From contig MSXN01000007.1 of the NCBI GenBank assembly GCA_002083555.1, positions 232,609-296,608 of the forward strand: a DNA stretch of 64,000 nt, read 5' to 3'. This stretch comes from Nitrospira sp. ST-bin5. Lineage in GTDB: Bacteria > Nitrospirota > Nitrospiria > Nitrospirales > Nitrospiraceae. Below are positions 56,407 through 63,652 of this stretch, one piece after another. How positions within the stretch are numbered: position 1 is the first letter of the stretch; the number at the start of each line of letters is the position of its first letter. The translations under genes and the position numbers were made by a program. The notes beneath the pieces were generated by a model. That model saw only the letters and a list, made by a program, of their open reading frames with translations, made no database searches and was not told where the DNA came from.

Positions 56407-58338
56407 TTAATGTGTTGGTTGTAGCTCCGGCTGCGCGCGCGTGACGTCGTTCCTGAGAAGATCGATCACTGCAGCCCCTGTCATACTGCCAAGATTTGCT
56501 CCGCTCCGTCCTCTGACGGAGAGCGTGCCGCTCTGGACTTCCCGATCCCCTGCCACGAGCATGTAGGGGATTTTGGCTTTTTCCGCCTCGCGAATTTTAA
56601 AGCCGATTTTTTCGTTGCGCAGGTCGGCATCAGCCCGAAACCCCGCGGCTTTCAACTGCGCGACGACGGTATTCACATACTCCCGCTGATTGTCGGTGAT
56701 CGCCATGACCACGACTTGGACCGGCGCCAGCCAGGTTGGGAATGCGCCGCCATAATGTTCGATGAGAATCCCGAAGAATCGCTCAATGGACCCCATCAAG
56801 GCCCGATGAATCATGATCGGCTCGTGAGATTTTCCATCTTCCCCGATATAACTGAGCTCAAACCGTTCCGGATTGTTGAAGTCCACTTGAATGGTGGAGC
56901 ATTGCCAGGATCGGCCAAGAGCGTCCTTGATTTTAATGTCGATTTTCGGTCCGTAGAAGGCCCCTCCCCCTTCATCCAAATGAAAGGCGATCCCACGGCT
57001 TTTGAGCGCTCCCTCCAGCGAATCTGTCGCAAGGACCCACTTGTCATCAGAGCCGACCGACTTTTCCGGTCTGGTCGACAGAAAGATCTCGAAGTCGACA
57101 AAGCCGAACGATTTCAAAATAAAGAAGGTGAAGTCCAATACCCGACTGACCTCTTCCTGAATCTGATCGGGCCGGCAGAAGAGGTGCGCATCATCTTGCG
57201 TGAATCCGCGCACGCGCAAGAGGCCATGCAGGACGCCCGTGCGTTCATACCGATACACTGTACCGAGCTCGCCGTAGCGGATAGGGAGATCCCGATAACT
57301 CCGCAAGTGCGATTTGTAAATCATGATGTGGTAGGGGCAGTTCATCGGCTTGAGCTGGTATTCACTGCCTTCCAGCTTCATCGGCGCAAACATATTTTCC
57401 CGATAATAGTCCACGTGGCCGCTCGTTTTCCAAAGATCAAGCCTGGCTACATGGGGCGAATACACCAGATCGTAACCGTCCTTAATGTGCTGTTCGCGCC
57501 AGAAGTTCTCGATCAAGAGCCGAACCAGAGCGCCTTTGGGGTGCCAGAGGACCAAACCTGGACCGGTTTCATCTTGTATCGTAAAGAGATCAAGTTCTTT
57601 CCCTACCTTACGATGATCACGCCGCTTAATCTCTTCAAGGCGCGACAGATAAGCGTCGAGTTCGGCCTGGGTTGGGAAGGATGTTCCGTAGATCCGTTGC
57701 AACATCGGATTACGCTCATCTCCGCGCCAGTAGGCGCCGGCGGTCGTCAGGAGCTTAAATGCGCCGACGTGACCGGTGGCGGGAAGATGGGGTCCGCGAC
57801 AGAGATCGACAAACTCGCCCTGGCTATACGCCGAGATCGGCTCATGCTCAGGGAATCCTTGGATCAATTCGACCTTATAGGCCTCACCGCGAGATTGGAA
57901 AAGCTGAATAGCCTCTTGCTTCGACAGCTCTTTCCGCGTGACCGGCAGGTTCCGCTTGATAATCTCGCGGACGCGAGCTTCGATTTTCTCGAGATCCTCC
58001 GGCGTGAAAGGCCGCTCGAAGGCGAAGTCGTAAAAGAAGCTATCTTCAAGCGCAGGACCGATGGTGATCTGTGCCGTGGGAAATATTTCTTTCACCGCCT
58101 GCGCCATGATGTGGGTGCTGCTATGGCGGTAAACCTCTCGCCCTTCTTCCGTATCGAACCGGACGGGTTCCACGACAGCGTCTTCAGTCAGCAGTCGTGA
58201 CAGATCGACCACGACTCCGTTGACTTTGGCGGCAAGGACATCGGATCCGATCGACAGGCCGCAGGCCTTCAAGGCCGCTCCCACGGTCTGCCCCGTTTCC
58301 AGGACCTGGCTATTCCCGCCTTTGAGAGTGATCTTCAT
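56407..58338 (-). CDS. thrS: threonyl-tRNA synthetase
   Basis: Class II synthetase of 643 residues. An N-terminal TGS domain (KITLKGGNSQVLETGQTVG) is followed by an editing domain with HSSTHIMAQAVKEIF, GPALEDSFFYDF and EFVDLCRGPHLPATG, which carries the zinc-type His/Cys set. The catalytic core has motif 2 in RYGELGTVYRYERTGVLHG and motif 3 in IHRALMGSIERFFGIL. The anticodon-binding domain (~545-640) begins WLAPVQVVVMAITDNQ. ATG at 58338 is preferred; 58359 is an alternative. No T-box leader was recognised upstream. Confidence 0.97.
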   Translation of the reverse strand: MKITLKGGNSQVLETGQTVGAALKACGLSIGSDVLAAKVNGVVVDLSRLLTEDAVVEPVRFDTEEGREVYRHSSTHIMAQAVKEIFPTAQITIGPALEDSFFYDFAFERPFTPEDLEKIEARVREIIKRNLPVTRKELSKQEAIQLFQSRGEAYKVELIQGFPEHEPISAYSQGEFVDLCRGPHLPATGHVGAFKLLTTAGAYWRGDERNPMLQRIYGTSFPTQAELDAYLSRLEEIKRRDHRKVGKELDLFTIQDETGPGLVLWHPKGALVRLLIENFWREQHIKDGYDLVYSPHVARLDLWKTSGHVDYYRENMFAPMKLEGSEYQLKPMNCPYHIMIYKSHLRSYRDLPIRYGELGTVYRYERTGVLHGLLRVRGFTQDDAHLFCRPDQIQEEVSRVLDFTFFILKSFGFVDFEIFLSTRPEKSVGSDDKWVLATDSLEGALKSRGIAFHLDEGGGAFYGPKIDIKIKDALGRSWQCSTIQVDFNNPERFELSYIGEDGKSHEPIMIHRALMGSIERFFGILIEHYGGAFPTWLAPVQVVVMAITDNQREYVNTVVAQLKAAGFRADADLRNEKIGFKIREAEKAKIPYMLVAGDREVQSGTLSVRGRSGANLGSMTGAAVIDLLRNDVTRAQPELQPTH

Positions 58339-58420
58339 CCGTCCCAGTGCTTTTCTCATGCAAACAAAAACAACAAAGGCATTCCGCCGCCTCAAGGCAA
58401 ACGGATGCCCCTAGCCGAAA

Positions 58421-58495
58421 TGGTAGGCGCGGACGGTCTTGAACCGTCGACCTTTACCGTGTCAAGGTAACGCTCTCCCCCTGAGCTACGCGCCT
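58421..58495 (-). tRNA. tRNA-Val (anticodon GAC)
   Basis: A 75-nt tRNA with encoded CCA. The acceptor AGGCGCG pairs with CGCGCCT. The anticodon stem TTACC/GGTAA encloses TTGACAC, giving GAC. With the CAC tRNA at 20820 the window holds two of the valine isoacceptors. Confidence 0.96.
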
Positions 58496-58548
58496 ATTGT
58501 CCGGGTGGGCATGCTAATATAGGCCTGCCCACACTGTCAAGAAATGCA

Positions 58549-58600
58549 AAAGAGAAGGCAGCCTTCTTCCGGAGATTCTGGAAGGCACCGCCTTCTCTTT
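58549..58600 (-). terminator. hairpin terminator of the HU gene
   Basis: AAGAGAAGGC and GCCTTCTCTT form the base of a long stem. Its inner part pairs again (GCCTTCTTCC with GGAAGGC-type sequence). On the minus strand it is followed by TTTTGC. It lies 26 bp after the HU stop. Confidence 0.65.
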
Positions 58601-58626
58601 ATGTTACTGGAAATGCTGCCGGGCCG

Positions 58627-58899
58627 TTACTTGACCGCCGAACGCAGTTCCTTTCCCGCAGAGAACTTCGGGACCTTGGCGGCTGGGATTTTGAGCGATT
58701 CCCCAGTGCGTGGGTTTCTGCCCATCCGCGCTTTCCGCTTTGAAATCGTAAAGGTGCCGAAATTCACCAGAGAAACCCGCTGTCCTTTCTTTAGCGATGT
58801 CGTGACGGCTCCGGTGAAGGCCTCTAGGGCCGTGCCCGCGGCAACTTTTGTGATTCCTGCCGAGGCTGCCATTTTTGCAATCAGCTCTTCCTTCGTCAT
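58627..58899 (-). CDS. hup: HU-family DNA-binding protein
   Basis: Histone-like nucleoid protein of 90 residues. An N-terminal helical pair (KEELIAKMAASAGITKVAAG) is followed by the core VSLVNFGTFTISKRKARMGR and the DNA-binding arm RNPRTGESLKIPAAKVPKFS. The proline at the arm tip (RNPRTG) is conserved for DNA kinking. AAGGAGGGG stands before the ATG. Monocistronic, with its own terminator. Confidence 0.96.
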   Translation of the reverse strand: MTKEELIAKMAASAGITKVAAGTALEAFTGAVTTSLKKGQRVSLVNFGTFTISKRKARMGRNPRTGESLKIPAAKVPKFSAGKELRSAVK

Positions 58900-58990
58900 C
58901 AGTCCCCTCCTTGGTTATGAATGAATGAGGATGCCGAACGCCTGAAGCCTTTTCCATTGTCCAGACAGAGTCTCCTGTGGCACCGCAGTA

Positions 58991-59581
58991 CTAAGAGGAG
59001 CCTGTGGCCTTTACGCGACCCCGCTTCAATGGAATATGGAGATTCGTAATCTTCTTTCTCAACGTATTGCGATTCAGGCCCAATAATTCCGCCGCTTGGA
59101 TTTGATTTCCTTGGGTTTCTCGAAGAGCTGACGAGATCAGAGGGCGTTCGACGGCAGAAATCAGCATCGGGTGAAGGTTCTTGGCTGCGCCGTTATGCAT
59201 CCCTTTGACGAAGTCTCCCATTTTCTGGTCGAGGAAGTCTTCCAGTGAGAGATCGTGTCCCTTGCTCTTCTGGGTTTCCTCGCGGTGCTGGCTCATCAGT
59301 TGGATCATAGCCGGAGCCCGCTTCAGAACAGTTCGCGATCCCACAATGACCAAAGTTTGGGCGGGATCTATCCGTGGAGGAAGCACCTCGGAGTGGCCTT
59401 GCCCTGGGCGAGCCTCTACAACCACCGCATCATATGGGCGTCTGGGGAGATCTTTGGGGAGAGAGGCTGCATCGCGAACCATCGTGACGGCGGCGTTCCC
59501 AAAAACGGCTTTGAATTGAGCGTGGATGTCGGCATCCGCCGTCAGTAACAGAATGGAAAAAACCGATGTGGGAACCGACAT
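58991..59581 (-). CDS. Fis-type DNA-binding protein with pseudo-receiver domain
   Basis: ATG at 59581; 196 residues. Residues ~5-105 have the layout of a response-regulator receiver (FSILLLTADADIHAQF, YDAVVVEARPGQGHSE, TLVIVGSRTVLKRA), but the phosphoacceptor position appears to be Glu (VVVEARP) instead of Asp. The C-terminal ~45 residues are a Fis/NtrC-type helix-turn-helix (LISSALRETQGNQIQAAELL, LNRNTLRKKITNLHIPLKR). The AAA+ sigma-54 domain of NtrC-type regulators is absent. It therefore resembles a stand-alone regulator that does not need phosphorylation. Targets unknown. Confidence 0.8.
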   Translation of the reverse strand: MSVPTSVFSILLLTADADIHAQFKAVFGNAAVTMVRDAASLPKDLPRRPYDAVVVEARPGQGHSEVLPPRIDPAQTLVIVGSRTVLKRAPAMIQLMSQHREETQKSKGHDLSLEDFLDQKMGDFVKGMHNGAAKNLHPMLISAVERPLISSALRETQGNQIQAAELLGLNRNTLRKKITNLHIPLKRGRVKATGSS

Positions 59582-59849
59582 GCGGGCACCATGAGAAGAA
59601 GAGGGCGGGATTATTGCCCAGGGTGGACATGATGTCAAATGGATATTTCCCAGGTAGGGGGTTGGTTGTGAGCCAATCGGGTAGAGAGAAGAGTCTGTGT
59701 CTCCACGTGTGTCATGGGAAAGCTGTGCGTGCGATTTTCAGAAAGTCGGCGTCGTCATAGAAGAGTCTCGGGAAGCGGCTCACGGACTCAGATATTGTCG
59801 AGCCTTCCCCTGCGAGAATCGAAATTCTCACAATGGGAAAATTGGTTGC

Positions 59850-59907
59850 TTGACAGTTGGGATCGGGGAGCTGTATATCGTGGAAAGATTAATTCCTACC
59901 GGAATTA
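59850..59907 (+). promoter_or_regulatory. promoter and candidate operator of the sulfur operon
   Basis: TTGACA at 59850-59855 with GTATAT or TATATC 17-18 bp downstream gives a plausible promoter. Between it and the Rrf2 start lies a perfect 7-bp inverted repeat TAATTCC-TACC-GGAATTA (59890-59896 and 59901-59907), which overlaps the expected start of translation signals. Autoregulation by the Rrf2 protein at this site is inference. Confidence 0.5.
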
Positions 59908-59913
59908 TCAAGA

Positions 59914-60363
59914 ATGAAAGTTTCGCATCGCGCAACGTATGGAATCTTGGCTGCCGTTGACCTTGCCATGAATGGGAAAGAAGTCCCCATTCAGGCTCGG
60001 GCCATCGCCAGGCGGCAATCCATCCCTGTGCGATTTCTTGAGCAAGTGCTGCATGCGATGAAGAAGGCCGGTCTCGTCGATAGTACGCGGGGTGCACAGG
60101 GGGGCTATCTCCTCTTGCGTGCTCCCTCAGAGCTGTCAGTGGCCGATTTGCTTGAGGCGCTTGATGGACCAGTGTTTCACGACGCATCACAGAACGGGAC
60201 CGGGCAGCATCGCCGTGATACGAGAGAACAGCTGTTACTCGGGGCGGTGTGGGAAAAAGTGCATCGAGCGGAACGAGGAGTCCTCTCTGCTATCACGATC
60301 GATCAATTAGTTGAACGCCAGCGGGTGCTCGATCAGCAACAGAATCCGATGTATCACATCTGA
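59914..60363 (+). CDS. Rrf2-family transcriptional regulator without cysteines
   Basis: A 149-residue regulator. The winged helix has ATYGILAAVDLAMN, AIARRQSIPVRFLEQVLHAM and the wing GLVDSTRGAQGGYLLLR, all classic Rrf2. The protein has no cysteine at all, so it cannot hold the iron-sulfur cluster of IscR or NsrR. In this it resembles CymR, the cysteine-metabolism repressor of Firmicutes. It is the first gene before sulfite reductase and APS reductase, 60 bp upstream. A sulfur-responsive role is inferred from both facts. Confidence 0.9.
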   Translation: MKVSHRATYGILAAVDLAMNGKEVPIQARAIARRQSIPVRFLEQVLHAMKKAGLVDSTRGAQGGYLLLRAPSELSVADLLEALDGPVFHDASQNGTGQHRRDTREQLLLGAVWEKVHRAERGVLSAITIDQLVERQRVLDQQQNPMYHI

Positions 60364-60423
60364 TTCGGCAGGCTGGTTCCAGCGGCAGCGTGGTGTGTTA
60401 GTCGCGGCAAGGGAGAAATATTT

Positions 60424-62916
60424 ATGAGCCCCCAAGATCAGCTGACCATACCGGAGATTAAGACCTCTCCGATTCCTCCCGCCCTGCTGGAGGAAATCGA
60501 AACATTTGAGGCGGAAGCCCTTCGCACCATGGCAGGGGAAGTCTCGAACGATCTCTTCAAACCGTTTCGGTTGCAGTACGGGATTTATGGGCAGCGTCAG
60601 CCTGGCGTGCAGATGGTCCGCATCAAAATTCCGTTCGGGGGGATCTCGGCGAATCAGCTTCGACGAGTTGCTGAGCTGGCCGACCGCCATGCCACCGCCG
60701 TCGGGCATGTCACGACGCGCCAGGACATTCAGATGCACTTTGTTGAGTTGAAGGACGTGCCGACCATCATGCGCGGCCTGGCCGAGGTGGGGCTGACGAC
60801 GCGTGAAGCGTGCGCCAATACGGTTCGTAACGTCACGGCTTGTCATTTGGCCGGGGTCTGCCAGGGGGAAGTCTTCGACGTGACGCCCTACGCGAAGACC
60901 ATCGCTTATCACCTGCTGCGCAATCCGTTGAATCAAAGTCTGCCGAGAAAGTTCAAGATCGCGCTGTCCGGCTGCAAACAGGACTGCGCCCTGACGCCGA
61001 TTCATGACGTCGGTTTGCTGGCCGCCAAACGTGCCGACGGGACGATCGGGTTTCGCATGGTCGCAGGCGGCGGCTTGGGGTCGGCTCCACGCATCGCTCA
61101 AGTGCTGCGAGAATTTACTCCGATGGAAGAATTGCTGCCAAGCATCGAAGCCGTCATTAAGGTGTTCGATACGCTCGGAAACCGTAAGAATCGCAACAAG
61201 GCCCGCATGAAATTCGTCATCGAAAAGCTGGGATTCGACGAATTTAAGCGGCGCTGGGAAGCTGCCTACGAATCGATGGGGTACGCCACACCATCGCATG
61301 AGCCGATCAAGCTGCTGACCTATGCGGACGAGCCTGTGCCGCTCATCATGCCGACGCGGAAAGGATCCGGCCCCTCGTCGTTGAATGGGAATGGGTCTGG
61401 TTCTGGCATCGGGCACGAAACGCCTTTTGAAATGTGGAAGCGGACGAATGTCGTCAAACAGAAGCAGCCCGGGTATGTCACGGCGGCGATCAAGCTGTTC
61501 ATGGGCGATCTGACATCTGAGCAAATGCTCGGCGTGGCGGAGCTCGCGGAGCGGTACGCCAACGGGAACATCCGGACCACCATCAATCAGAACATGGTGA
61601 TTCGGTGGATCCCGGAATCGCAGATCGAATCGCTGCATGCGGATCTTGTCGCGCAGGGGCTGGCCGATCCGGGCGCCGAACTTGTCGAAGACATCATCGC
61701 TTGCCCCGGAACCGATACATGCGGTCTGGGCATTACCTCATCCAAAGGGCTCGCGCGCGCATTGGGCGAAGTGTTCCCGGCCGGCCGGGTGCCCGAAGAT
61801 CTTTCGGACGTCAGTATCAAGATTAGCGGCTGTCACAACTCCTGCGCCCAACACCACATCTCGACGATCGGGTTACATGGCGTCGGGAAGCGATTGGGGG
61901 AGCACGTGGCGCCGCATTATGAGCTGCACCTCGGGGGACAAGTGGATGGCACCCCGAAGATCGGGCAGATGACGGTCAAGCTGCCGGCGAAGTCCGTGCC
62001 GGCGGCCCTGTCGCATCTTGTCACCGTGTATCGGCGGGATCGTCTGCCGAAAGAAACCCTCTCCGCCTTCATCGCGCGCGCCGGGAAAAATAAACTCAAG
62101 GACGAACTGATCCCCTACACCATCGTTCCTGCGTACAAGGACGATCCCACCTTCTACTACGACTGGGAAGGAGAAGCAGAGTTTATCCTGGAGGATCTCG
62201 GTCCCGGCGAATGCGCCGGCGGTGCCCTGGAGATGATTGAGAACGGGATTCTTGAGGCAGACCAGGAGCTGTATCAGGCCAAGCTGCTGGTCGAGAATCA
62301 TCAGTATTCCGTGTCGGTGAATAAGTCGTATCGTGCGGTGCTGGCGGCGGCCAAAGCCATGTTGGTCACGGAGGGACTCGAGCCCTCGACCGACTCGGAA
62401 ACGTTCATTGAGTTCGATCGCCGGATCGCGCAGAAGGGCGTCATCCCTGCGCAGTATCGCGAACTCAATAAGAAAGTAGGCGATCTCGGTCCGAAGGATA
62501 CGACCGCGGAGTCGGCGCGTGACAAGATGGTCTTCGCGAAGGGGTTCGTCGATGCCTGTCGCGCGGCGACAGACCAGATGGGGAAAGATTTGAAGCTTGC
62601 GCCGGCCCAAGAAGCCGTAGCATCTGTGAAAGAAGCGGTTGCAGCGGCGCCGGTCGTGTCGGCCGCTCCTGCACCAACCGGGGCGCCGGTGTACGATCTC
62701 CGCGGGGTCGCCTGTCCGCTGAATTATGTGAAGACGAAGCTCAAACTCGAGATGATGGATGCAGGTGAAAAGCTCGAGGTCTGGCTGGACGCAGGTGAAC
62801 CGATCAAGAATGTGCCGATGAGCTTGAAGAATGACGGACATCTGGTGCTGCTTCAGGAAGCGCTGGAGCCGGAGGCCGCGCATTATCGCGTCCTTGTGGA
62901 AAAGGTCGAAGGCTAA
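60424..62916 (+). CDS. ferredoxin-type sulfite reductase fused to HEPN-like and TusA-like domains
   Basis: An 830-residue fusion. Residues ~15-560 are a siroheme [4Fe-4S] nitrite/sulfite reductase with two ferrodoxin-like half-domains. The cluster ligands are Cys427, Cys433 (CPGTDTC), Cys470 and Cys474 (CHNSC). Six-electron reduction of sulfite to sulfide is the likely reaction, given the APS reductase gene 18 bp downstream. Residues ~611-722 are all helical and HEPN-like (AKLLVENHQYSVSVNKSYRA, LAAAKAMLVTEG). After an Ala/Pro linker, residues ~757-830 are a TusA/SirA domain with Cys764 in GVACPLNYVKTKL. Typical enzymes end near 550-650. Nitrite reductase is a less likely alternative. Confidence 0.9.
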   Translation: MSPQDQLTIPEIKTSPIPPALLEEIETFEAEALRTMAGEVSNDLFKPFRLQYGIYGQRQPGVQMVRIKIPFGGISANQLRRVAELADRHATAVGHVTTRQDIQMHFVELKDVPTIMRGLAEVGLTTREACANTVRNVTACHLAGVCQGEVFDVTPYAKTIAYHLLRNPLNQSLPRKFKIALSGCKQDCALTPIHDVGLLAAKRADGTIGFRMVAGGGLGSAPRIAQVLREFTPMEELLPSIEAVIKVFDTLGNRKNRNKARMKFVIEKLGFDEFKRRWEAAYESMGYATPSHEPIKLLTYADEPVPLIMPTRKGSGPSSLNGNGSGSGIGHETPFEMWKRTNVVKQKQPGYVTAAIKLFMGDLTSEQMLGVAELAERYANGNIRTTINQNMVIRWIPESQIESLHADLVAQGLADPGAELVEDIIACPGTDTCGLGITSSKGLARALGEVFPAGRVPEDLSDVSIKISGCHNSCAQHHISTIGLHGVGKRLGEHVAPHYELHLGGQVDGTPKIGQMTVKLPAKSVPAALSHLVTVYRRDRLPKETLSAFIARAGKNKLKDELIPYTIVPAYKDDPTFYYDWEGEAEFILEDLGPGECAGGALEMIENGILEADQELYQAKLLVENHQYSVSVNKSYRAVLAAAKAMLVTEGLEPSTDSETFIEFDRRIAQKGVIPAQYRELNKKVGDLGPKDTTAESARDKMVFAKGFVDACRAATDQMGKDLKLAPAQEAVASVKEAVAAAPVVSAAPAPTGAPVYDLRGVACPLNYVKTKLKLEMMDAGEKLEVWLDAGEPIKNVPMSLKNDGHLVLLQEALEPEAAHYRVLVEKVEG

Positions 62917-62934
62917 GGGAGTCAGGGCACGATC

Positions 62935-63651
62935 ATGACCAGCGGCGGAAGTCCAGAGATGGCGGCAGAACTGAAACGCGCGAGCGACGCGTTCGAATCT
63001 CAGCAGCCGCAGGATGTGTTGAAGGACGCGATCAAGCGGTTCGCTCCGAAGATTGTCGTCGCCTGCAGTTTCGGTGCGGAAGATGTCGTGTTGGTCGACA
63101 TGGTGCATCGCATCGATCCCTCGATTCCGCTGTTCTACTTGGACACGGACTTCCTGTTTCCCGAAACCTATGCGACCCGCGATCGCATCATTCAGCAGTA
63201 TGCCCTGAAGCCGGCACAGGTCATTCAGGTGCAGTCGCTGCTGACTCCGGATCAGCAGGCGGCGCAATATGGTCCGGCGCTCTGGTCGACCGAGCCGGAT
63301 CGCTGCTGCCAGTTGCGGAAGGTCGAACCGTTGACACGTGTCTTGAAAGGGTACGACGCTTGGATCACCGGCATTCGCCGCGATCAGTCGCCGACGAGAG
63401 CCAATGCGGGATTGATCGAATGGGACAGCAAGTTCCAATTGGTCAAAGTGAATCCGCTGGCTCGCTGGACCTGGGCCGACGTGTGGACTTACATCAAGGT
63501 CTACGAGGTGCCCTACAACCCGCTGCATGATCAGAATTATCCGAGTATCGGGTGCACCCATTGCACTGAGCCGGTCGCGCCGGGAGAAGATCCGCGTGCC
63601 GGACGTTGGAAAACATTTACCAAGACCGAGTGTGGGCTTCACAAGACCTAA
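62935..63651 (+). CDS. cysH: APS reductase (CysH family, [4Fe-4S] type)
   Basis: Reduces adenylylsulfate to sulfite with thioredoxin or glutathione. The 238-residue protein has the PP-loop region VVACSFGAEDVVLVDM. It has the two cysteine pairs of the iron-sulfur form, Cys124-Cys125 (RCCQLRK) and Cys207/Cys210 (GCTHC), and the catalytic Cys233 in the C-terminal ECGLH. The four cluster cysteines point to APS rather than PAPS as substrate. It starts 18 bp after the sulfite reductase stop; an ATG at 62959 is an alternative. It supplies sulfite to the preceding enzyme. Confidence 0.95.
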   Translation: MTSGGSPEMAAELKRASDAFESQQPQDVLKDAIKRFAPKIVVACSFGAEDVVLVDMVHRIDPSIPLFYLDTDFLFPETYATRDRIIQQYALKPAQVIQVQSLLTPDQQAAQYGPALWSTEPDRCCQLRKVEPLTRVLKGYDAWITGIRRDQSPTRANAGLIEWDSKFQLVKVNPLARWTWADVWTYIKVYEVPYNPLHDQNYPSIGCTHCTEPVAPGEDPRAGRWKTFTKTECGLHKT

Positions 63652-63652
63652 T

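Noticed and set aside
56716..58200. A 494-codon open frame on the plus strand
   Set aside because: It lies wholly antisense to thrS, whose motifs are complete. The long frame reflects codon bias and has no family resemblance.
58339..58420. Possible T-box leader upstream of thrS
   Set aside because: The space to the tRNA-Val gene is too short, and no T-box core or specifier hairpin is present.
60307..61638. A 443-codon open frame on the minus strand
   Set aside because: Antisense to the catalytic part of sulfite reductase, with no protein-like motifs.
61873..63642. A 589-codon open frame on the minus strand
   Set aside because: It is antisense to the end of the sulfite reductase fusion and all of cysH, both of which show intact active-site residues. 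Composition (many His, Arg, Gln) is that of an antisense frame.
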